This document shows, one piece after another, positions 1 through 11,800 of a stretch of DNA of 64,000 bases. The notes beneath the pieces are model-generated. The model was not told the DNA's origin and ran no database searches. It was given only the letters and a program-made list of their open reading frames with translations. A program made the translations under genes and the position numbers. This DNA comes from Parascedosporium putredinis (lineage: Eukaryota > Ascomycota > Sordariomycetes > Microascales > Microascaceae). The stretch lies in the NCBI GenBank assembly GCA_949357655.1, contig CASHTG010000001.1, forward strand, positions 4,836,001 through 4,900,000, given 5' to 3'. How positions within the stretch are numbered: the stretch's first letter is position 1; every line of letters begins with the position of its first letter.

Positions 1-924
1 CAGTTCAACCCCAGTTTCGCATACAATGCCCATTGTACTCTCCACGCCTGGACCTTTTAATTGTCCCCCAGATTCGCTTACTTCTCTCACATGTTCTTCT
101 ATCCTGCCCTTCCCGCCCCGCCCCGCCTCACCACTCCCAGCTGAGGCGTCAGCAGTCGAAAAGAAAAGCACAAGGAAGAAAAAAAAAGGCATCAAGCTGA
201 AACCACGGATCATTGATGCCGCCTTCTCGCCTGAACGTCTCCGCGCAATGCAGCTCGCAGCGTATGCCAACCAACAGTCCTTTTTTCTTCTTGGCCTATT
301 CATCGGATGACAGGATCTCTGGCATCTTTTGATACTTGCGTGGCCGAGAGGCGGGCTGGCTGACAAGTTCCTACTGACGAATGAGGTTGATCAAAGACGC
401 ATCAGTACCATCTCTCTACATCAAGATATTGCGCCACGCGAGATTCGTGGCCAGTCGAGGTGCTGACGCTGCTCACTTCACCGCCACCATGTTAGGCGTA
501 TCGCGTATTAGATGGTCGCTGTCCTCGCAAGGCGACATGCACCAAAGAGCAAATGTTTGCCCAACACTAAAGTGCTTCGAGACGGTCTAGTCGGAGAAGA
601 AGTGAGAGCTTGAAAAGGCTACAATTACTAACCCCTTGCACTCTTGCATATAAAGGGCACCGGAGAAGGGAATTGATCCCTCGATGTTCATCTATCTACT
701 GCTAATGCCTGTAAACCCTTGAGATCAAGCTCGTCCATATCCATGTGCGTCACTCACGTATCGCAAGCTAACCATACCACCCCAACAAGACAACCTAGAG
801 TCGAAGATAATAAAAAAATAAAAAAGAGGGCGAGATGAAGGGGAAAGAGGATAGTAAGAATAATAAAACATAGCCTCCATTCCCGCCTATGGCGAAAGGG
901 TCGTAAACGTTACAAGCATCATCC
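1..924. other. left-edge region, no recognised gene
   Basis: An open stretch on the + strand at about 26-310 ends in a lysine-rich segment followed by a hydrophobic run, and the same frame stays open for about 60 codons after the stop at 308-310. It could be the 3' end of a gene cut by the window and broken by an indel. I do not recognise the protein and see no clear splice structure, so I do not call it a gene. Positions about 600-924 are the 3' flank of the Cwc25 gene on the opposite strand and contain A/T-rich stretches near 810-870. Confidence 0.2.
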
Positions 925-2494
925 CTAGTCCTGGTCGGCCACCAGCCCTCGGCGACCGCGTCCCATGTTCTCCGCGAGCCCCAGGCTATTGGCCTGCTGC
1001 CTCACGCCGTTGATGAAGCGCTTATCTCCACCGTAGCGCGCCGCTTTCTCGCGCGCCCTGTCGTCCTCCTCCCTGGCAAGACGATCCCGCTCTGCAATCT
1101 CAGCCAAGCGCTTCTCGCGGTCGAGGTCGAGCTCAGATGCGGCTTGCTGCATTTCGGCCAGCTTTCGTGCGCGTTCGTCCTCGTCCGAGGCAGGTCGCTT
1201 ATCTTCTGCGCCCGCAGGAGGTCTCCGGTCCCATTGGCGGCTATTAGTACCACCACCACCGCCACCGCCACCGCCACCACCACCACCTCTTCCTCCTCGA
1301 TGGTTGCGGTTCCTGTTCCAGCCATCTCGGTCCCGCGTATCGTTGCCTCGATCCGTGTGACGCCGGTCGCCATTCTCGCGATTGCGGAAGCGGGGTTCTT
1401 GGGGCCCCTCGTCCCTTCTGTCCGAATTCGCCCTTTCATCGCTAGGACGATCCCGGGATTGATCGCGCCGTCTTGAACTGCGATGGTCGCTGTTCCCAAT
1501 GGAGGGGACTCGCGTCGGCTACGGTGACTCCTCTCTAGCTTGTCATCCCTGTCGCGATACTTCCTGTCGTCTCTTGATGGTTGGTTTGGCGACCTCGACC
1601 GCGACCTCGACGGGGATCTGTGTCTACTCCTCCGGTCCTTGTCGTCTGGGGACCGGTGGCGTCTACCACCAGGAGAATCCTGTCTTCTCCTTCGTCTACT
1701 GTCGTCGCCCTCAGTCCTCCGCCGGCGGGGCGGGCTCTGAGACCGCGACTCGGACCTCGACGAGCGCTTCCTCCTCCGGTCTCTTTCGTCGTCCGAGTAC
1801 TCCCGTCGGTGCCTCTCGCTCCTGTGTCTGTCACGGCCCTCATCCCTCCTCCTCGACTTCTTCCTATCGCGGCCCTTATCCTTATCCCGGTCTTTCTCCT
1901 CCGACTTGATCCCCATAGAAGCGAGCATCTGCCTTCTCTTCACCGGGTCGTTCATGACAGCCTCGTATGCCGCCTGTTCCTGCTTCTTGATCTGCATGAG
2001 CGGGTCCGCGCTCAGCTTCGACGCCATGTCTTTCGCCGAGTTTGCATTCTGCGCCACGATGAAGCTATCCTGTCCCGAATTCTTTTCTAATTTTTGGTGG
2101 TCCGTCCCCTTGAGCAAGTTGTCGATCCTTCGCTTGCCGAGCAGATACGCCTCGCGCTCTTCCGTGGTGCCCATCTGCCCGTCGGTTGGCCCTTGGTACA
2201 TCCAGTCGACGCGGTCGACGCGCTTCTGACCACCCGAGGCTTCCAGCTGCCGCTGGACCTCCTCCTTTGCGCGCTCCTCCTTGAGTTCATTGATACGTTG
2301 CTGCGTTCGCTTGCGTTCATCGAGGGCCCTTTGTTCTTCTTCGTAGACTCGTTTCTATAGAAAAGGGAGAGAAACAGATGTTAGCAATGAAATTCCCAGA
2401 TCGTTGTTAGCTGGCAAGTTGTGATGGGGCGGCGTACCTGGTTGCGAAGCAGTCCAGGATGGAACGACTTCTTCAAGTTGAGATCTCCACCCAT
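925..2494 (-). CDS. cwc25: pre-mRNA-splicing factor Cwc25
   Basis: Spliceosome component that joins the activated spliceosome (NTC/Prp19-associated) around the first transesterification; nuclear. Exon 1 is 2494-2438, starting MGGDLNLKKSFHPGLLRNQ, the family's conserved N-terminus (CIR_N type). The donor is GTACGC, and exon 2 runs from 2354 to the stop at 925-927. After a charged coiled-coil stretch comes the Cwc25 core (DWMYQGPTDGQMGTTEEREA, DNLLKG, PLMQIKKQEQ). Then follow a long Arg/Ser/Asp-rich region, a run of about 12 glycines, and an acidic/basic helical tail (DLDREKRLAEIAERDRLARE). The frame changes once near 1497, beside a CCCC run, by one missing base; with it the product is about 495 residues. 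It is divergent from the CSN2 gene. The identification is firm. The low-complexity middle varies in this family. Confidence 0.92.
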
Positions 2495-3070
2495 TGTTGC
2501 TGAAAGTGTCCGTCCACAGATGGACCTTCAGGTCTAACCCGCCTTGTATTCCGACTATGAGTAGGGGGTTGTTCCCTGGGGGAAAATGCAGTTCTTCGAG
2601 GACGGCGTTCAAGACTAGAAAAAGTGAGAGGCGAGATGAAGTGCAGCCTGGCTTGCGAAATATCGCCCTGGCGGCCTGTCGAGGTTTCGCCACAGCATGT
2701 TTTTGCTTAGGTAATCGGGTTGAACACTTCACGTTGGGTTGCTCATGGGTCTTATCGATAAGTTCCCACCAACGCTAAAGTCGTCAAGAGGTCAAAAGGA
2801 AGGAATAGTGGAGTTGGGACGGCGGTCGCTCACAGTTACCCCACTGCTAACATTGGAGGGGCTGCACCTTCCCAACTCCCCTACTAGGCTGCAGGCAGAC
2901 AGGGCCAACAAAGGACCAAATCGATTAATCGATATCCCATCACCAACCCACCACCGGGTACATTCGACTTTATCTTGCAAAAACACCACTAACTCCAAGT
3001 CGCCGAAGCTCTGGACGGGATCGTCAGCACACCATAGACCAGGGCGCTTCCATCGCACGCAACAGTTACC
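2495..3070. promoter_or_regulatory. divergent promoter region cwc25 / csn2
   Basis: The start codons of the two divergent genes are 576 bp apart, so this segment must hold both promoters and 5' leaders. It contains a perfect 14-bp palindrome, ATCGATTAATCGAT, at 2920-2933, about 140 bp upstream of the csn2 start. No convincing TATA box is seen. Assigning the palindrome as a factor-binding site is inference. Confidence 0.5.
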
Positions 3071-4672
3071 ATGTCGGACGACGATTTTATGCAAGAGTCC
3101 GATGAGGAGTGCGTACAACTCCTTCCCCTCGGGCCACCTGATTCCTCGTCTTTGGCGGCTAACCTATCGACAGCTACGACTTCGAGTACGAGGACGACGA
3201 AGACGAGGACTCCGGTGACGTAGATATCGAGAACAAGTACTACAATGCCAAACAAATTAAGCAGAGCGACCCCGACGAAGCAATTGCAGAGTTTCTCGCC
3301 ATACCGGGCCTGGAGGAGACAAAGGGTGAATGGGGATTCAAAGGTCTAAAACAAGCAATCAAGCTAGAATTCCACCATGGAAAATACGCCAAGGTACGTC
3401 TCGTGTGTCTAGGGAGAGACGCGGTGATAGGGATGAGACTTTGCCACGGCGGGGGAGGAACGCAGGGTGCAGGCTGACATGCGATCTAGGTTGTTGAGCA
3501 CTATGCGGAGCTCTTGACATATGTAAAATCAGCGGTGACGAGGAATTATTCGGAGAAGTCGGTCAATAATATGCTCGACTTCATCGAAAAGGGGGCGCAG
3601 GATGACGAATCGGCCAAGTGCGTCGAGCAGGTCTACTCGCTCACCCTCGACAGCTTCCAAAACTCGAACAACGAACGGCTCTGGCTCAAAACCAACATCA
3701 AGCTTGCCAAGCTCCTCCTCGACCGGAAGGATTATTCTTCGGTCGCGAAAAAGGTCAAGGACCTACACAAGACGTGCCAGCGCGAGGATGGGACCGACGA
3801 TCCCAGCAAGGGCACCTACTCGCTCGAGGTCTACGCGCTGGAGATTCAGATGCACGCCGCCACCAAAAATAACAAACAACTAAAGCGCTTGTACGAGAGA
3901 GCGCTCAAGGTTCGCTCGGCCGTTCCTCACCCCAAGATTATGGGCATCATTCGGGAATGCGGGGGCAAGATGCACATGAGCGAGGAGAACTGGGACGAGG
4001 CCCAGAAGGATTTCTTCGAGTCCTTCCGTAACTACGATGAGGCCGGGTCCCTCCAGAGGATCCAAGTGCTCAAGTACCTGCTACTAACGACAATGTTGAT
4101 GAGGTCCAACATTAACCCTTTCGACTCCCAAGAGACGAAGCCCTACAAGTCGGACCCCGTGTGGCGGCCATGACCAAGCTCGTGGAAGCATACCAGCAGG
4201 ACGACATCCATCTCTACCAAGCCGTTCTGCAGGAGAATCAAGACCTTCTCTCAGACTCTTTCATCGCGGAGAATATTGACGAGGTCACGCGCAACATGAG
4301 AACCAAGGGCTTGATGAAAATCATCACCCCTTTGACCGGGTCACGCTCAAATGGCTCGCGGAACGCCTCAAGATCTCGGAGGAGGATGTAGAGGACGTCC
4401 TCGGGTTTCTCATCGCTGATGGGAAGCTCGATGCACGGATCGATCAACAACAGCGCACAGTGAGTTTCCTCTCGCGGGCAGACTCGGAACGACTCAAGTC
4501 CTTACAGGAGATGGCCGACGTGGTGGCGCACTTTGCAAACGCCGTCCACCGAGACAACTCAAATAATGGTAACCGCTTCGAACTAAGGGATAACAAGGTT
4601 CTCGCCCCCAACACAAAGCGCAGCTACCGACTGGCCGGCAAAACTTGGTACCGTTACAGCCCAAGTTCATAG
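3071..4672 (+). CDS. csn2: COP9 signalosome complex subunit 2
   Basis: Subunit of the COP9 signalosome, the nuclear/cytosolic complex that removes Nedd8 from cullin-RING ubiquitin ligases; in filamentous fungi it affects development and light response. Exons are 3071-3108, 3174-3393 and 3490-4672, with donors GTGCGT and GTACGT. The N-terminus is strongly acidic (EDDEDEDSGD). It is followed by the CSN2/Rpn6-type helical-repeat region (NKYYNAKQIKQSDPDEAI, VVEHYAELLTYVKSAVTRNY, RLWLKTNIKLAKLLLD, GKMHMSEENWDEAQKDFFES) and a C-terminal PCI winged-helix part (LKWLAERLKISEEDVEDVL, DGKLDARIDQ). The reading frame drops one base near 4157 and again near 4329, each beside a CCCC run. With both, the protein is about 480 residues, normal for CSN2. 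The Asp-Ser-rich N-terminus and motif order distinguish it from Rpn6. Confidence 0.93.
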
Positions 4673-4731
4673 GTTGAGGTGTGAGGTGAGAGGTGAGAGG
4701 TGAGAGGTGAGGTGTGAGGTGTGAGGTGCGA
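4673..4731. repeat. GAGGTGA/GTGAGGT minisatellite
   Basis: A run of 5-8-base units of the type GTGAGGT, GAGAGGT and GTGTGAGGT begins immediately after the csn2 stop codon and continues for about 59 bp. It lies in the csn2 3' untranslated region and is likely to vary in length between strains. Confidence 0.8.
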
Positions 4732-6705
4732 TGCGATACCCGCTGTCTCTACACAACAGATACGTGGCCATTCTTTTCGAGATTGGAGGCGAAAGCCACC
4801 GTAAGCTCGGGCTCTGTATCCGTTGTTTTAGCCTCCCTCCCCTTGCTCGATCTACTGCACACCATGACTCACTGTAGTCCAGCCAGCTGTTACACCTCGG
4901 CTCAACGCTCCATCGCGATCTTGGGAAACAACACTCACATGCAGGTTGAGTAAGGAGTCTATTTGACGGGGTCGGAGGAAAAGAAAAGACAGGGGGAGAA
5001 GGTTCAAGGGGCTGGATAAGCGTTCACGCCATCATGATGAGAGGGCAGATGACTGATGATAGTTTTACCCAAATGTAGCGGGGAAAAAAGGGCTTCCTAC
5101 CCAGCAACATGCTGTGGTGCCTCGATCCTGGTTTTCACATGTAACCGGGGAAGTGCTCCGGTGAATTTTTATTTTTATTACCTCCTAATCCACACCAACA
5201 GTGATGCAGGCTTCCATGCTTATCGATGAATACATGTAGTAGTTTTCATCCGCCGCTGCTCCCCCAAATACGCGAGGTAGGTCTGATAGGACCATGTTTC
5301 AAGCTGGACAACCACAAGATCGCTGCTGCAAGCTGAAAAGGGAGGGGATAAAGATGAAGATGTCGGCAGAAAAGACTTAGCTGGCGCCGATCTCCAGCGC
5401 CATGCGCCCATTCCAATGAACTAAGCCCTGACGATTACGCTAGAAGCCGCGCGCAAAAGCAGGGTAGGCTCGGCCACGGGCATTCGCGCGAAAAAGGGCG
5501 AAGAGCGAATACCTAAAGGACCGAGGGAAGAGAAGGGGGAAAGCAAGAAGAAGGAAAAAGTAAAGAAAGAAAGGAAAGCGACGGGCGTGGCAGAGCATAC
5601 CGACCGACCCATGATGAGGCACGGAAGAGGGTCCCGGTCAAAAAGCCCCAGTGCGTACCAGAGGTATAGGGAGGAAGAAAGGAAAGAGAGAGAGAGGAAA
5701 AAGAAGGAAAAAACAGGATATTGGAAGTGTAGGCGGGCTCCCGTATGCCGGTATCCATCTCGCCCCGTGCTCCCCGATGCGCTTTTGTCGAAAGAGGCCG
5801 AAGGCCGTGAAAACCCGATTCTCCACCCCCTCTTGAACCGGCGGTAGTCCGTCGAGAAATGGAATCTCTCTCTCTGTATGTATGTATTTCTTTTTTTTTT
5901 TTTCTTCTTTAGATTACCCTGTCAAAGTGCACACAGTTCCCTCAACGGAGGACACCATGTGGATAGCTGCGTTGTCAGCCCGGGACACCCCGGGCATTTC
6001 TTTTTCTCATGCTTGCCCGAACAACGGAGGTTGAAGAACCCTCATCGTCTCTCTCCCCGGTAGCGGTAACGTGGACGATGAGGAACAAGGAAGAAAGAAA
6101 AAAAAAAAAATTTTCCCTTGACCCCCTTTTTGCCAGCGCATCGCGAATGCCTCGCTAGCCTCATGCAAAGGAAAAGGGTATTAAGATCAAGGGGAGAGAG
6201 GGCTGGCGTCAAAGTGCATCGCGCGCCGCCTGCCCACCTCCTCCCCGGAGCGATAGATTGTTTGACAATCTGCTCTGGCTTTTCGCAAACCGTGGACGAA
6301 GGTGTAGGACGACAGGTCACATCGATGCTGTGCAGATAGGCGGCCCTGACGTACAGAGACGGGGGCGGCAAGGGAGAAGGGGAAGGGGAAGGGGGACGCT
6401 GGACGCCACGGACCCATCCTACGGTTTTTTTCTTTTTCTTTTTCTTTTCCTCTCTGCTGGACCAGATGTGTACAGATATCGCGAAAACGACCATGTCGAA
6501 CCCATGTCTACCACACATAGCAAGACGTATCTGCCAGAGAGAGAAGAGTCGGTGGTCCCAAGCGGATATCCTGTTGGAGATGCCGGGGCGCCTCCTTTGA
6601 CCCCTACACTTCGTCCCTCATCTTGTTCCCAGATCTGGCTGTACGTCCGACCCGCCCCCTCATCTGTTAGTTATTCCTTTTCCTCCTCCCACCTACAGAA
6701 ACACC

Positions 6706-6708
<3 letters not shown>

Positions 6709-6741
<33 letters not shown>
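6709..6741. repeat. (CT)n microsatellite
   Basis: About 16 uninterrupted CT dinucleotides lie inside a longer pyrimidine-rich stretch. Confidence 0.95.
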
Positions 6742-6743
<2 letters not shown>

Positions 6744-8564
6744 CATCCCTTTCTTGCATGGTGCTCGGCTTTCTTTTCTCCTCCTCTTTTTTTCTTCTTC
6801 ATGGCTCTTTGAGTTCACCCCTCCCCCAGTCGGTTGTCAATGTGGGCTCGCTGCGGCTCGGGAGGAGCGAAGAGAGGGCGGGCAGCCTGCGTTTGCGTTT
6901 GACATGCTTCACCTCCTCAACGGAAAGAGAGCGGCGGGTTGCAGACTTTTTTCCCGTTTTCTTTTCTTTTCTTTTCTTTTTCCCTCTTGCTTTCGTGCTT
7001 CATCTCTCCATCTCGATCCGCTTCGATGGACCACGCTTAGGTCTTTGGTTTATACGGGAGGGTTACACCACGCGAAAGTAAGCAAGAGAAGCGAAAAGAA
7101 AAAGGTGATTAAAAGTCGAGAAAAGAAAACGAAGGAAGCAATTTCAAGGTCGATGGATGGACCAAAGAAAAAAAAAGAAAAAGAAAAAGCCCTGGGCTTC
7201 GTTGAATACAAAGTAAGTTGCCCGTCATCCACACTTGAGAATAGAGGAGCCATTCCACAATCACAGAAAAGAAAGGAGTCTTTTTTTTTTTTTCTTTTCT
7301 TCTTTTTTTCTCCTCCCTTTTTCATCTCGTTTTCCTTTGTTTCCCCCTCAATCCCGCTTCCCACGTCTCTTCCACTGGAAGCAAAACCCCTTGTTAGACA
7401 AAAGGTCGACAAGGCTTGTCCTGCTCTTGCGTGCGCCTCGCCCCTATGTCCTACATGCATCTCTTCTTTTTACCATCGGGCTATCCAGTAGGATTAGTTG
7501 CTGTTTTACCTCTCTCCCTCTTCCCTATGCTCCCCTTGTCTATCCACTTGGGTCATCCCTCCTTGACACCCTGTCCTGGTCAAGGATTCCGGTCTTCCCC
7601 GGCAGCATGAGCAGATTTCTTGGAGAACATACAATGTTTGACGCCTTGCAGCTACACAGAACAGGAAGCCAAGAGGAGAAGAAGAAGAAGAAGAAAGACG
7701 ACGGGCGTTCAATGACGCGGCACGAAGTAATCTCGGGAGTGTCGGATGCCAAACAGCAAGAAATGGCTGAAGAAAAAGGAAGGAAAAAGAAAAACTAGAA
7801 GGGCTTGGATGACCAAGGTCTGCATGGGCGCCCACCGAATAGAAACAAGCGTGGATGATTCGCCCGAACCGACTCTTCTTGTCCTTTGCTTCATGCTCTC
7901 TTTTTATCTTTTTTTCTCTCCCTTTTCCTTTTCCTTTTCTTCCACCTCTTTTTCACATGCCTCTTTTATCCGTTGCACATTGTCGAAATCTTACGTCCGT
8001 AGTGGGCGTACCGTACCATATGCACCAAATGCAAGCCTCTGGGAACAAAGCATTCTACGACTGAAGCATCCGAGGAGCGCCAGAGGGGAGCCGAGGGTAA
8101 AACAGCAAAAAAGCACGAGGAGAGAAGAAAGGCGAGGAAAAAGAAGTGAAAAACAATGAGGGAGTAATTGAGAAGCATGGCCAATATGTTTGCGGCTACC
8201 TCCCATGCGGCCTTCTTCCCGTGGACGCAGTTGGGGGCCGCGCGGGGAAGCACGAATGGCTCCGGGCATGATGATACGGCCCACAGAAAAGGGAGGGGTT
8301 CCACGGAGCTGTGGTGCAGTGGCATCCATCCATTTATTGTAATAGATCCAGAGATCAAATGTACTGGAGTGGAGTGGAGTGTCAATGCCTTCCCGCGCGT
8401 CGTCGCTCCTGCTCCACCTCGGTCTCTGCCTGCTCTCGGTGTCCCTTCAAGGCGCCGCCTCTTGACTTTGCGTGCATCGCAGATCCGGCGGGGAGTGGAC
8501 GGGTTGATACGAGGTAATCTACGCAGGACACGAACGATGAAATGGGGGAAACGCGGAAAGGCAA

Positions 8565-8584
8565 GAGAGAGAGAGAGAGAGAGA
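8565..8584. repeat. (GA)n microsatellite
   Basis: Ten uninterrupted GA dinucleotides in non-coding sequence. Confidence 0.9.
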
Positions 8585-8851
8585 CATCAGTAAACATCGC
8601 CGTGGCCGTGGCCAGGCCGAATCGCCGAAGTTGACAGCAGGCGCCGGCGAGGATCAAGGTAAGAAAAAAAAAAAGAAAAGAGAGAAGCTTTAAGCGTGTA
8701 GCATCTGGACCGGTGCTTCCAAGGCCCGCCGGTGTCCTCTGCTCTGGGCACCCGTGTCTTTCTCCTTGTCCGATCCGCCACCATGCTCAATCCGTGACTG
8801 TTCTGTTAGTCATGAGGGAAAAGAACAATCAGGCCAACGATGAGAGAAACG

Positions 8852-8869
8852 AAAAAAAAAAAAAAAAAA
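8852..8869. repeat. poly(A) tract
   Basis: Eighteen consecutive A residues. Similar tracts of 12-23 A or T recur through the intergenic regions of the window. Confidence 0.95.
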
Positions 8870-11800
8870 GACAGGGTCATCATGATTCAATAGAGATGGG
8901 TAAGCAAGCATTCGTCCATGGATGTGGAAATAGGTATGCGGCTGACCGCCACCACGGCACCAGCCAGCGGTCCAGCCCACTCTAACCCTCCCCTTCCCGT
9001 TTATACTTGTCCATACGTCGCCGCCGTCTCCACCTGCCTCCGGTAACCCTGTTACAATCTTGCCGAGTGCGGTTTCCAGCGTTCCCTTTCAAAGTTGCAA
9101 GGGATTCATCGTACTGTGGCGACATTCCGTGGCCTCGACTAACACAGCCCGCGTTGAAGAACCTTGAGATGCAGCAACGCACTCTAGCGGGCGAGACTGA
9201 AGCGTGGACGTTCTTAGTCGAAAGAATAAAGGAAAGAAAATAAAAAGGGATCCAGGTGGGGCAGAAAGCTTGGCGAATACACCATGTTAAATGCATCTAG
9301 ATGATATTAATAACGAAGAAGCACACTCAAGGGGAAACTAGACCATGGGCTGTCTGGAGGTCCGGGACGGCACGCTGCTTCCAATCAACGACAACGCCTC
9401 GGTTTTTCCCTCTTGTTTCCAATGCCAGGTCTCCGGTCTCTCTCCCTCTCTGTCTCCCGCACACATTAAAAAAAAACGGCACGGGATGGCTGAAGAGATC
9501 CTGGGCCATGGGCCGCCAGGCAAGGAAGGATCCGTCGCCGTTGCTTGACCATGGCCTTGGACCTTGTCCTGTGCAGTGAGGAATGGTGTGCTGGCAGGGG
9601 GCAAGCAAGCGTGGGGAGAAGGAGGGGTGGAAGACACTGAACAAAAAAAAAAAAAAAGGGCCAAGATCGTAGGGGTCCTTACCCGTTCCCTTCCCGTTCC
9701 CCTATGGCGGCGAAAGGGGGACCAACCCACGCTCCGAGAGCTGCTCCATCGCCCGTGCGAAAGGGGCCATCGGCACGTTAAAAATTCTGGGACGATGTCG
9801 GCTTTCGAAAGCATGGGCAGCGGGAGAGATGTGATCAAGGCAGGGCTCTGTTTTCTTGCCTCATGTTCACCTTCTCCTCTTGCCTGCCTTTCGCCACGTC
9901 TCTTTTTCCATCGTATTACCTTTCTTACCTCCTCTTACTTCCCCTTACCTCTCGTGTCCGCGTCCCGACCTCCTCACGTCAGGAGTTGTTTGACAACGGA
10001 GAACTCCCCAGCGTCATCATGCCCCGTTCGTGTAAACCAAGTTTAAACGTCCCTGTCTGCCACGCCATCACTGCGTTGGGTGAATGCCTGAGATGTGTGA
10101 TAACTCTTGGACGCTCAGTCCGTCTTTGTCTGTAAACCATCCACCCCTCACAAACAGCCAGCCTTTTCGCCTCAACATGTCGTGCCTCAGCGCGCGCGCG
10201 CCCAAGCCGTAGCCTGGAACGGTGGTAGATAAATACTGAAGAAGAATGCGTGGGATATGGCGGCGGCGTGTACTGAGAGAGGGCGAGGGGACGACGGTGT
10301 TACTCAACAGATTAGCGAGCCCAAGGGGTTGCATATGCCACCTCCTCCAATCGCGAATATTGTGTCGTGGTCATTCATCTTTGAACAAGACGTTGGCTTC
10401 AAGGATCATCCCTCCTCCCGAGTTCGCTAGCGCCATCTCCCCGGCGGCTGGCGCGGGGGATAACAAGTTTAAAGTATGATGGAAATGTCTCAAAAAACAT
10501 TAGTTAAGAGTATTTATCTCTCAACTTCCTTGCCACGTGAGGGCTGCGAGTCCTCTCTCCCCATAACGGTTGCCGTTTGGGGGTTCGGGACAAAACAGGG
10601 CGACCGCGTACAAGCTCCCCTCGCTATCATTGCAGGGATGAATTTTTTTCGTCCCCCTCGTCCCCCTCGTCCTCAAGGTCCAACAAGCAGGTGCGGATCG
10701 TCGAGAAATTTCCTCTTCTCTGCTGTTGGTGGGGTGGGGGTCTTTGACGAAGGCCGGGGACTTGAGGCTGGGCGTGGGCAAGGAACCAACGCGGGAGGGG
10801 ACGGACTCACGGCAGAGCAAGGGCAGGGGAAATTTTCTTGCGTGCATATTGGGACCTCTTTGGTTCAGTCCTGTTGAGGGCCAAGGATCAATCAAGCTGC
10901 AGGTGGAAATGATGCATCTGGAGGAGGGAGAAAAAAATGAAAAGAAGGATCCCTACCCTAAGTCCTCTCTTGATCGCCCGCCATGCCGAGTCAAGGACCT
11001 CCATCTGCATAGGAAGTTATGTGTGGGCGCAGGAAACAAGAAAGTTCGCATGGTTTGTCCATGCTTGACCTCGAGAATCCTGCTCAAGGAGGAAGGAAAT
11101 TCCAATGTCCCCTTCGCCGCACCCCCATCAGACCTTCTCTCCAAAGGTGGAAAAGACAAAATAGAGGCAATGCGAAAAGAGGGACGAGCCAAAGAGCCAA
11201 GGGCAAACAAACGATTATCGGGGCGCGCAGGGCGGTGGGGCCTAGGGGAAAAGAAAAGAACAAAGTAGCATGAGTCAAGATAGTCGTCGAGGAACCGTTC
11301 CTGCTCATGTCCTGCTCGTTCGCATGGCGCATTGGTCGATCTCGTCGGAACAAGTTTCCTGACCGCCCTCATTCAAAACTTCGGGGTGCGCAGTTCCTCC
11401 CCTGTTCGTGATGACCTCCCCGTTGCATTTCAAATAGACGTCCGTCTACTACCCATGTCAATCCCCCGTCTCCATGTCTAGCGTCAAGGCACAGCAAATG
11501 GGACCTTGATTAATACCGAGCCACGGCGGGGAGTGATATTCTGCAAGAGGAGCATCGAGAAAACAAGGGGGTTGATCAGACCAATAGCTTCATCGAGGTT
11601 ACGCGAGAAACCTTGTCGAACGATCCCCAAAGACCCCAAGTTCCGTCCGGCCCTCTCCTTGAACTTGCTTCCATGCACGGCCAAGCTGCCCTCCCCTCAA
11701 CCAACCGCCCTCTCCCCAGGACCCTGAATTGCACTTTTGTCTCTCCAAGGGGGGTTAGAAACACACCTAGTTGAGCGCCACTAACCTTCCTTCTTCCTTC

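Noticed and set aside
6754..7491. 245-codon open frame on the + strand
   Set aside because: Made of Phe/Ser/Leu and Lys runs from poly(T) and poly(A) tracts, with no motif; other frames are equally open there.
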